Below are positions 1-5,221 of a DNA stretch of 5,221 nt, in pieces. Positions within the stretch are counted from its first letter, which is position 1. Each line of letters begins with the position of its first letter. The notes under the pieces are model-generated. The model made no database searches. It was not told where the DNA came from and saw only the letters and a list, made by a program, of their open reading frames with translations. The stretch is from Thermoplasmata archaeon (GTDB lineage: Archaea > Thermoplasmatota > Thermoplasmata > Lutacidiplasmatales > UBA184), in NCBI GenBank assembly GCA_030039995.1, contig JASHUL010000229.1, positions 1 through 5,221 on the forward strand, given 5' to 3'. The position numbers and the translations under genes are program-made.

Positions 1-1160
1 ATGCCGAGCTGCCGAACGGCCGAGAGGCCTCCCCCGAAGAACAGGCCGTTGGGGAGCGACGGATACCCCGAGCCGGTCGCGAACTCGCGCTGCGCGAAGA
101 ACGGGATCATCAGCACCCCGAACAAGCCGCCGACCAGATGGCCGGGGAGGAGTCCGACCGGGTCGGACAACCATCGGAGTTTGGCGAACTGGTATTCGGC
201 GACCGCGAACAGCGGGCCGCAGACGAGCCCGAGGATCATCGCGCTCGCGGGGCTCACGAATCCGGCGAGTGGGGTGATCACGATCAGGCCCATCAACGTC
301 CCGTTGACTCCGGTCGCGAGGTCGGCGAGCGTACGGCCTCGAACGAACTGGACCGCGAGCAGCGACACCATGCCGGTCGCGGCGGCGATGAACGTCGTGA
401 GCACGACGACGATCGCCTCGGTGTTGAACTGGAGCACACTGCCGGGGTTGAACCCGAACCATCCCATCCACAGAAGAAGGATCGAGAGCGCCAACCACCC
501 GGGCCGGGGTCGCAGCGGCAGCGAGGGCGAAGTCCGGAGACCGCGCGCACGCTCCTCCCGCCAGACCTGAACGAGGATCCCGAGGCCCGCGGCACCGGCG
601 GCCCCGTGAACGACGAGCCCGCCCGCGAAGTCGACCATCCCGAGACGGGCGAGCCAACCGGACGGATTCCAGATCCAAGCGGCGGGGACCGTCCAGATCA
701 CGAGGAAGTACACGACCGAATAGATCGCGAACGACGTGAGCTTGACCTTCTGGAGCACGACGACCCCGACGAGGGCGAGCGTCACCGAGGCGAACGCGGC
801 CTCGAAGAGGAAGTACGTTCCCGGGTAGAGTCCGGTGTTGAAGTACGCCGGTCCCATCGACCACCACGCGGTCCCGAACGTCGCCGCGTAGTTCGCGCTG
901 AAACCACCGAGGAAGAATCCTTGCGCGTAGAACGGATTCCCGATGACCCCGTCGTAGGTCGGCGCGAACCCGAGGTTGAACCCGACGATCGCCATCACCA
1001 CGATCGCGAGGCCGCTCATGAGGAGCGTCTTCAGGAGACTGCGGTAGACCGAAGCGCCCAGCTCTCCGACCTCGAGGAGGCCGACCGCGACGGTCATGGA
1101 GAAGACGAGCAGCGCGGCGACGAGGACCCAGAGATTGTTGAGCAGGACGAGCTCGGGCAC
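1..1160 (-). CDS. amt: Amt-family ammonium channel, C-terminus cut by window edge
   Basis: This gene encodes an Amt/MEP/Rh-type membrane channel that conducts ammonium into the cell. The frame is open for 386 codons from a GTG at 1160-1158 down to position 1; an in-frame TAA lies at 1196-1194, and GTG is the only plausible start between. Aligned by eye with E. coli AmtB, the pore residues are kept: the Phe gate pair (F123 and F237), W164, D177 in VDFAGG, S241 in GFNPGS, and the twin histidines H185 (VVHG) and H341 (PGHLVGG). About ten hydrophobic segments are visible; only the last helix and cytosolic tail seem missing. The protein begins almost directly with its first helix and shows no separate signal peptide. 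Odd points: the usual RAKN-type motif after helix 1 is replaced around residues 30-44, and the second Asp before the second His is Gly (G336). A GlnB/GlnK gene often adjoins amt and could lie beyond the left edge. Family assignment is confident; the GTG start is likely. Confidence 0.95.
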   Translation of the reverse strand, partial: MPELVLLNNLWVLVAALLVFSMTVAVGLLEVGELGASVYRSLLKTLLMSGLAIVVMAIVGFNLGFAPTYDGVIGNPFYAQGFFLGGFSANYAATFGTAWWSMGPAYFNTGLYPGTYFLFEAAFASVTLALVGVVVLQKVKLTSFAIYSVVYFLVIWTVPAAWIWNPSGWLARLGMVDFAGGLVVHGAAGAAGLGILVQVWREERARGLRTSPSLPLRPRPGWLALSILLLWMGWFGFNPGSVLQFNTEAIVVVLTTFIAAATGMVSLLAVQFVRGRTLADLATGVNGTLMGLIVITPLAGFVSPASAMILGLVCGPLFAVAEYQFAKLRWLSDPVGLLPGHLVGGLFGVLMIPFFAQREFATGSGYPSLPNGLFFGGGLSAVRQLG

Positions 1161-1190
1161 GGGAGACCGAGAGCGACTCCGCGGATTCCG

Positions 1191-1200
1191 GTATTAATGC
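1191..1200 (-). promoter_or_regulatory. Candidate archaeal TATA box for amt
   Basis: On the minus strand this reads GCATTAATAC, an AT-rich island in GC-rich surroundings. Its centre lies about 35 bases before the GTG start, so transcription would begin roughly 9 bases upstream of the start codon. No Shine-Dalgarno sequence precedes the GTG, which fits a leaderless or nearly leaderless mRNA. The assignment rests on composition and spacing only. Confidence 0.45.
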
Positions 1201-1246
1201 CCACCCTCGAGTGGCGCTGACGGACGACTCGATTCCAACCGAGAGG

Positions 1247-1252
1247 TTATAC
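1247..1252 (+). promoter_or_regulatory. Candidate archaeal TATA box for the GH15 gene
   Basis: The sequence TTATAC, within GGTTATACCC, is the best AT-rich island on the plus strand before the GH15 gene. Usual archaeal spacing would put the transcription start near 1276 and give a leader of about 42 bases, long enough to contain the Shine-Dalgarno sequence at 1306-1312. This is supported by spacing and composition only. Confidence 0.45.
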
Positions 1253-1288
1253 CCGACCGAGGTCCGTCCGACGCCCCGGATGTCGAGA

Positions 1289-1307
1289 CCGGGGGCGCTC
1301 GCCCCGG
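1289..1307 (+). other. GC hairpin overlapping the GH15 ribosome binding site
   Basis: CCGGGG (1289-1294) can pair with CCCCGG (1302-1307) around a 7-base loop, giving a perfect 6-bp all-GC stem. The right arm includes the first two G bases of the Shine-Dalgarno sequence, so folding could partly block ribosome access. There is no T tract and the next gene starts 11 bases later, so it is not a terminator. It may be incidental in such GC-rich DNA. Confidence 0.35.
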
Positions 1308-1312
1308 AGGTG
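1306..1312 (+). promoter_or_regulatory. Shine-Dalgarno sequence that fixes the GH15 GTG start
   Basis: GGAGGTG is a seven-base perfect complement to the conserved CACCTCC at the 16S rRNA 3' end. It lies 5 bases before the GTG at 1318 and 14 bases before the alternative in-frame ATG at 1327. The spacing favours the GTG as the true start. Confidence 0.75.
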
Positions 1313-1317
1313 CGCCC

Positions 1318-3183
1318 GTGATCACGATGCTCACGGGCAACAGCCGGGTCCTCCTGACCGTCAATCAGAACGGCGAGTGGAACGAACTGTTCTACCCGTT
1401 CCCCGGGCAATTCCAGCATCTGCGAGAGATGCGCCTCGGCGTCTTTGACGTCGGCGGAGGGAAGTTCGCCTGGCTGCGGCGCGGGAACGGCTACGACATC
1501 CGCCAGGAGCCGAACGGCGGAGGCCACCTCCCCGACTCGGTCTGGTCGGGCCACGGGATCTCGCTCGCCGTGCGCGACCATGTGCATCCGAACCACGACC
1601 TGATCTCTCGGGTGCTCCGGCTCCGCGCGGACCCCGCTCGACCGATCCGATTGTTCGCGTACCATGCGTTCCAGATCGCCGAATCGATGTACCAGGACAC
1701 GGCGTTCGTCGACCCGACCGTGCCGTCGCTGATGCACTACAAGCGGGGGTACTTCTTCGAGTTCTTCGCCGACCCGCCGTACTCGCGCGCGGTGTGCGGG
1801 GAGCACACGTTGAAGGGCCTCAAGGGAACCTACGTCGACGCCGAGGACGGTCGCCTCGAAGGGCGCCAGGTCGCGCACGGCGCCGCCGACAGCGTGATGG
1901 AGTGGGACCTCGAGCCGGGGCCGGACCGGGATACCGAGGTCCGGATCTTCCTGGCGGCCGGACGGAACCTCTCGGCCGTCCATCAGGTCCGCGACTACGT
2001 CCGCAACGGCGGCTACCACCGCTTCGTCCGCGAGTCGGAGGCGTTCTGGGACACCTGGGTCCAGCGACGGCTGCCGACCGCGCCGAAAGGCCTGAGCGAG
2101 CTCGCCCGCCGGGTCTACCGCGCGAGCATCCTCATGATGCGCCACGCGACCGGTTGGAACGGCGCGATCATCGCCTCGCCCGACACGAGCTCGCTGGTCG
2201 CGGCGGGCGACACGTACAACTTCTGCTGGTGGCGCGACGGCGGCTTTGTGTCGAAGGCGATGGACGAGGCGGGCCTCTACGAGAACGCCTCCCGGTTCCT
2301 CGAGTTCGCGCGGTCGTGCCAGGAACCGAACGGCTCGTTCTTCCACCGGTACTTTCCCGACGGGGCGATGGGCAGCACCTGGCACCCGCCCCCGTCGCTC
2401 CAGATCGACCAGACCGCGAGCGTCATCGCGGCCGTCTGGCACCACTTCAAGCGGGGCGCCGACCCGGACGTCCTCCTGGACGAGTGGCCGCTCGTCAAGG
2501 GCGCGGCGACGTTCCTCGCGTCGTTTCGGGACCCGTCCACCGGCCTGCCCGCGCCCAGCTTCGACCTGTGGGAAGAACGCCTCGGGATCCACCTCTACTC
2601 CACCGCGGCGGTCGTCCACGCGCTCGAACGGGCCGCGCGGGTCGCGGAGGAGATCGGCAAGGACGGTGTGCCGTGGCGGACCGCGTCGCGCGAGATCGCT
2701 CAGGCGGCGCAGGAGCGGTTCTGGGACGCGTCGATGGGCCGGTTCATCCGGTCCCTCCTCCCGCGCGACGACCGGATCGATGCGTCCGCGCTCCTCGCGC
2801 TCAAGCTCGGTCTACTTCCGTGGACCGACCCGCGCGTCCCCGCGGTGGTCGACGGGATCGAGAAGCGGCTCTGGAGCCCCGAGATCGGCGGACTGGCGCG
2901 CTACGAAGGCGACGAGTACTACGGACGGGAGAACCCCTGGATCATCTGCACCCTCTGGCTCGCCGAAGCCCGCCTGCGGCTCGGGGACCGGGCGCGATGT
3001 CGCGAGCTCATCGAGTGGGTCGCCTCCCACGCGACGCCGACGCTCCTGCTTCCCGAACAGATCGACCGCACGAGCGGCGAACCGCGCAGCGCGACCCCGC
3101 TCACCTGGTCGCACTCCACGTTCGTGGACGTGGTGCACAAGTTCGCTGAGGCCGAAAGTCGCGGCGACATTCCCGAGGAGTGA
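1318..3183 (+). CDS. Cytoplasmic GH15 glycoside hydrolase (glucoamylase or trehalase type)
   Basis: This gene encodes an inverting family 15 glycoside hydrolase that releases glucose from alpha-linked sugars. The N-terminal beta-sandwich domain covers roughly residues 1-240, opening with the family-typical stretch GNSRVLLTVNQNGEWNELFY; the (alpha/alpha)6 catalytic barrel covers about 260-615. By alignment from memory with Aspergillus glucoamylase, E419 in FDLWEER is the general acid and E580 in LLPEQ the general base; LTWSHSTF follows as expected. WWRDGGF (304-310) forms part of the active-site wall. The 621-residue length is normal for the two-domain archaeal/bacterial form. There is no signal peptide or membrane segment, so the enzyme should act in the cytoplasm. 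A Shine-Dalgarno sequence 5 bases upstream supports the GTG start. A sugar ABC importer follows downstream on the same strand. Members related to the Thermoplasma enzymes include trehalases, so trehalose is a good candidate substrate, but maltose, isomaltose or dextrin cannot be excluded. It is arginine-rich (57 Arg, 12 Lys), as expected from high GC. Confidence 0.93.
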   Translation: MITMLTGNSRVLLTVNQNGEWNELFYPFPGQFQHLREMRLGVFDVGGGKFAWLRRGNGYDIRQEPNGGGHLPDSVWSGHGISLAVRDHVHPNHDLISRVLRLRADPARPIRLFAYHAFQIAESMYQDTAFVDPTVPSLMHYKRGYFFEFFADPPYSRAVCGEHTLKGLKGTYVDAEDGRLEGRQVAHGAADSVMEWDLEPGPDRDTEVRIFLAAGRNLSAVHQVRDYVRNGGYHRFVRESEAFWDTWVQRRLPTAPKGLSELARRVYRASILMMRHATGWNGAIIASPDTSSLVAAGDTYNFCWWRDGGFVSKAMDEAGLYENASRFLEFARSCQEPNGSFFHRYFPDGAMGSTWHPPPSLQIDQTASVIAAVWHHFKRGADPDVLLDEWPLVKGAATFLASFRDPSTGLPAPSFDLWEERLGIHLYSTAAVVHALERAARVAEEIGKDGVPWRTASREIAQAAQERFWDASMGRFIRSLLPRDDRIDASALLALKLGLLPWTDPRVPAVVDGIEKRLWSPEIGGLARYEGDEYYGRENPWIICTLWLAEARLRLGDRARCRELIEWVASHATPTLLLPEQIDRTSGEPRSATPLTWSHSTFVDVVHKFAEAESRGDIPEE

Positions 3184-3242
3184 GACCGCTCGCTCGGGGT
3201 CCGCCGGCCCCCTCCGGAACTCCGGCGATTGCCGTAGTACTC

Positions 3243-3252
3243 GAAAATTTTC
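3243..3252. promoter_or_regulatory. 10-bp AT-rich palindrome upstream of the binding-protein promoter
   Basis: GAAAATTTTC is a perfect palindrome and one of the most AT-rich spots in the window. It sits directly upstream of the TATA-like element of the binding-protein gene. It could be a transcription factor site, part of the B-recognition element, or a weak transcription stop after the GH15 gene. No second copy was noticed. Confidence 0.3.
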
Positions 3253-3266
3253 AGAAGGCTTAAACC
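3252..3266 (+). promoter_or_regulatory. Archaeal BRE/TATA promoter for the sugar-binding protein gene, leaderless
   Basis: The TATA-like element CTTAAACC at 3259-3266 follows the purine-rich CAGAAGG, which would serve as the B-recognition element. The TATA core is centred about 27 bases before the ATG at 3289, so transcription should begin at or next to the start codon. The lack of any Shine-Dalgarno sequence before that ATG agrees. It suggests the transporter genes have their own promoter, separate from the GH15 gene. Confidence 0.6.
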
Positions 3267-3288
3267 ACCGTGGGCACTGCCGTGACCC

Positions 3289-4734
3289 ATGTCAGCACAA
3301 CCCACGGGAGGCTCGTCGGCTCCGCCGACGACCTCGGCGGGCCAGAACTACCAGCGGCGTCAATCGCGGATGACGGCGGTGTGGGTCATCATCGTGGTGA
3401 TCGTCGCGGTCGCGGCGGGACTCGGCGGATATCTCTACGGCAAGTCGGTGGCGACGACCAGCAACAAGGTCACGGTCACCTACTACGACGATCTCGCGAG
3501 CAGCGAAGAGGGATTCATGACGAACGTACTGATCCCGAACTTCGAATCGCTCTACCCGAACATCAACATCAACTACCAGAATATCGCCGCCGGCAGTATG
3601 GTCACGAAGATCCAGGCGCTGGTCCAAGGCAACGACGTCGGAACGACGTTGATCGCGGAGGACAACCTCGACATCGGCGAGCTGATCTACGGCCAGAACG
3701 GGCAGAACTACCTGATGAACCTGAACGCCTCGACGAACCCGATCGCGCCGAGCATCCAGCCGGCGAACATGATCCCCAGCATGACGGCAGTCGTCAATTA
3801 CGAGCAGACCGCGTTCGGGGGCCAGTACTTCATCCCGTTCCGCGCGAACACCCCGCTCGTCTGGCTGAACGCGACGGCCGCTCGGAACGTCGGGATCACG
3901 GCGCCTCCGACGACCTTCACGCAGCTGCTCGCCGATGCGAACGCGCTCGGAAGCACCTCGGTGCAGTTCCAGGGCGGCGCGGGCGACGACACGGCGACCG
4001 AGATGTTCCAGTGGGATGTCCAGTTCGGCGGGAACCCGATGGTCTTCAACGACTTGGGAGACCTCCAGGCGATGTCGTTCGTCTACAACCTGAGCAAGGA
4101 CTTCAACCCCGGTTCGGCGCAGGGGACGTACGAGCAGTACTCGGGACTCGGCACCGGTGCCTACTCGATCCTGGACTACCAGTGGCCGTACGTCTATCCG
4201 CTCCTGACCGGCGGCAACGACTCGTTCCCCGCGATGAACTCGAACACCCTCTGGGTCTACCCCGGCCCGAACGGGACCGGCACCCACGCGGCGGCCCACG
4301 TGATCGGCGGCGACGTGCTGGCGATCCCGAGCGGGGCGACGAACCTCTGGGCGATCCAGCTCTTCGCGCAGTACTTACTGTCTGCGCATGCCCAGCAGAT
4401 CCTGATGGTGGACACGGGTAACCCGGCGGTCAATGCGGCGGCTTACCAGAACCTCCCGTCGAACCAGTCGGTGGTCGACGCGGCGATCCTGGCGGCGCTC
4501 GAGAACCCGGTCTTCCGGCCCCCCGTGCCCTGGATCGAGAACTGGGTGGGGATCTTCTACGACGACATCTACACGCCGTACATCCTGGACGGGACGGGCG
4601 GCGGCTCTTGGTCGGCCCTCGTCTCGGATGCGAACGCAGCCAACTCCGCGATGGAGTCGTACCTCAGCAGCAGCGTGAGCGCCTCGGCGGCGTCGACGTA
4701 CGCGTCCGGGGGCTACGGGCCGCTCTACGTGTAG
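3289..4734 (+). CDS. Membrane-anchored ABC transporter sugar-binding protein (family 1 type)
   Basis: This gene encodes the extracytoplasmic binding subunit of a carbohydrate ABC importer. Residues 1-28 are a polar Ser/Pro/Gln tail ending in RRQSR; residues 29-50 form one strong membrane helix; the rest is a periplasmic-binding-protein fold. Typical features are the first strand VTVTYYDD (61-68), EGFMTNVLIPNFESLYPNI (74-92), GDDTATEMFQWDVQFGGNPMV (232-252), and GGDVLAIPSGATNLWAIQLFAQYLLS (340-365). Tryptophans and tyrosines, including WPYVY (299-303) and PWIENW (414-419), could stack on sugar rings. There is no lipobox cysteine, indeed no cysteine at all, so an uncleaved N-terminal anchor is more likely than a lipoprotein. 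The outer domain is strongly acidic (about 32 Asp/Glu against 7 Lys/Arg) and has six N-glycosylation sequons. A TGA lies in frame two codons before the ATG, which fixes the start as the most upstream one. The permease gene follows after 35 bases. The ligand is not readable; the GH15 neighbour suggests an alpha-glucoside. Confidence 0.9.
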   Translation: MSAQPTGGSSAPPTTSAGQNYQRRQSRMTAVWVIIVVIVAVAAGLGGYLYGKSVATTSNKVTVTYYDDLASSEEGFMTNVLIPNFESLYPNININYQNIAAGSMVTKIQALVQGNDVGTTLIAEDNLDIGELIYGQNGQNYLMNLNASTNPIAPSIQPANMIPSMTAVVNYEQTAFGGQYFIPFRANTPLVWLNATAARNVGITAPPTTFTQLLADANALGSTSVQFQGGAGDDTATEMFQWDVQFGGNPMVFNDLGDLQAMSFVYNLSKDFNPGSAQGTYEQYSGLGTGAYSILDYQWPYVYPLLTGGNDSFPAMNSNTLWVYPGPNGTGTHAAAHVIGGDVLAIPSGATNLWAIQLFAQYLLSAHAQQILMVDTGNPAVNAAAYQNLPSNQSVVDAAILAALENPVFRPPVPWIENWVGIFYDDIYTPYILDGTGGGSWSALVSDANAANSAMESYLSSSVSASAASTYASGGYGPLYV

Positions 4735-4769
4735 GTCGGTCGAAGTAGGGAGCACGCATCAACCCATTC
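4735..4769 (+). other. Short binding-protein/permease junction without clear RBS
   Basis: Only 35 bases separate the binding-protein stop from the permease ATG. There is no AT-rich promoter-like element and no terminator hairpin, so the two genes are probably co-transcribed. The only purine-rich candidate is GGGAG at 4748-4752, about 17 bases from the ATG and too far for a normal Shine-Dalgarno. An in-frame TAG at 4746-4748 and no ATG, GTG or TTG after it support the ATG at 4770. Confidence 0.55.
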
Positions 4770-5221
4770 ATGTCCGACCACCGGGACGAGGGTCGCCCCT
4801 CCGCCCCGGTGGCGGGATTCTATCGACGTCATCGCGAGCAACTGCTGCCGTTCCTCTTCGTCGTTCCGGCCCTCGCGTATGTCGCGTACTTCGCCTTCTA
4901 CCCGGCGTTTGACGCCGTCGTCCTCAGCTTTCAGACGCCGATCCTCTCGTTCACGTTCTACAACTACCAGGCGAACGTCAGCTACGGCCTCTACACGTGG
5001 ATCGCGAACACGTTCTGGCTGACCCTGGGCGCGCTCGCGCTCCAGTTCGGGCTCGCGCTCGGCATTGCTTCGATCCTCAACCGCACGTTTCGCGGGAAGA
5101 CGATCTTCGCGACGATCGCGATCCTTCCGATCGGCATCTCGACCGTCGTCGCCGGCTACGCCTTCAGCACGATCTTCCCGGGGTCGGGGGGCGGCTACGC
5201 GGCGAGCGTCCTCTCCGTGGT
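4770..5221 (+). CDS. Sugar ABC transporter permease, MalF/UgpA type, C-terminus cut by window edge
   Basis: This is the first 150 codons of an inner-membrane permease of a carbohydrate ABC importer, running off the right edge with no stop. A charged N-terminal tail (residues 1-24) precedes the first membrane helix at about 27-47, where PFLFVVPALAYVAYFAFYPAF matches the opening of MalF/UgpA-type permeases. A loop with FYNYQ (63-67) leads to NTFWLTLGALALQFGLALGIASILN (80-104), the usual start of the BPD_transp_1 domain, then FRGKTIF and a third helix at about 112-135. The EAA loop that contacts the ATPase lies beyond the window. The gene is 35 bases after the binding-protein stop and should work with it; a MalG-like second permease and perhaps an ATPase gene are expected downstream. 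The ATG at 4770 is the only start candidate after an in-frame TAG. Family assignment is firm; the substrate is inferred from context. Confidence 0.9.
   Translation, partial: MSDHRDEGRPSAPVAGFYRRHREQLLPFLFVVPALAYVAYFAFYPAFDAVVLSFQTPILSFTFYNYQANVSYGLYTWIANTFWLTLGALALQFGLALGIASILNRTFRGKTIFATIAILPIGISTVVAGYAFSTIFPGSGGGYAASVLSV

Larger units (their letters stand above)
1161..1317. other. Divergent intergenic region between amt and the GH15 gene
   Basis: This 157-base region separates two divergently transcribed genes. It has the amt TATA candidate near 1191-1200, the GH15 TATA candidate near 1247-1252, and a GC-rich hairpin next to the GH15 Shine-Dalgarno sequence. A 12-base near-palindrome at 1190-1201 (GGTATTAATGCC) overlaps the amt TATA element. 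I see no open frame here with coding character and no structured RNA gene. Confidence 0.7.

Noticed and set aside
1161..1200. NrpR-type nitrogen operator (GGAA-N6-TTCC) upstream of amt
   Set aside because: No matching arrangement of the two half-sites was found in the intergenic region.
138..1220. Long plus-strand open frame of about 360 codons, rich in Arg, Glu and Asp, opposite amt
   Set aside because: Its composition is that of a shadow frame in GC-rich DNA, and the opposite strand encodes a clear Amt protein with conserved pore residues.
3202..3227. Inverted repeat CGCCGG/CCGGCG after the GH15 stop, considered as a terminator
   Set aside because: The stem is 6 bp with a 14-base loop and has no following T tract. 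Such repeats are frequent by chance at this GC content.
3355..3372. RR pair before the membrane helix of the binding protein, considered as a Tat signal
   Set aside because: RRQSRM lacks the hydrophobic residues expected after the twin arginines, and the following helix is long and very hydrophobic, fitting a membrane anchor better.
1794..3373. Two other long plus-strand frames overlapping the GH15 gene
   Set aside because: They are almost pure Arg/Pro/Gly/Ser/Ala translations with no recognisable domain, while the GH15 frame shows family motifs along its whole length.
3270..4421. Overlapping plus- and minus-strand open frames across the sugar-binding protein gene
   Set aside because: They are Arg/Asp/Gly-rich shadows; the real frame has a membrane helix and binding-protein motifs.

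Overview
The window looks like part of a GC-rich archaeal chromosome. Two things suggest this. Promoter-like elements resemble archaeal TATA boxes, and the one upstream of the solute-binding protein sits about 27 bases before the ATG, which is the geometry of a leaderless transcript. The glycoside hydrolase also resembles the family 15 enzymes of Thermoplasma-type archaea and their relatives. I favour a GC-rich member of the Thermoplasmatota, but this is inference; no rRNA or other marker gene is present.

Layout: positions 1-1160 (minus strand) encode an Amt-type ammonium channel that starts at a GTG and runs off the left edge without a stop. A 157-base divergent intergenic region (1161-1317) carries a candidate promoter for each side and a near-perfect Shine-Dalgarno sequence for the rightward gene. 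Positions 1318-3183 (plus) encode a complete 621-residue GH15 glycoside hydrolase (glucoamylase/trehalase type) with no signal peptide. A 105-base gap holds a small palindrome and a TATA-like promoter. Positions 3289-4734 (plus) encode a 481-residue family 1 type extracellular sugar-binding protein with an N-terminal membrane anchor. From 4770 (plus) to the right edge lies the start of a MalF/UgpA-type ABC permease.

How they fit together: the binding protein and permease form a carbohydrate ABC importer, whose second permease and perhaps ATPase should lie beyond the right edge. The GH15 enzyme has no secretion signal, so it probably hydrolyses the imported alpha-linked sugar (trehalose, maltose or a short alpha-glucan) to glucose inside the cell. 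The divergent ammonium channel supplies nitrogen and may or may not be co-regulated. No RNA gene, CRISPR array, insertion sequence or clear mobile element was seen.
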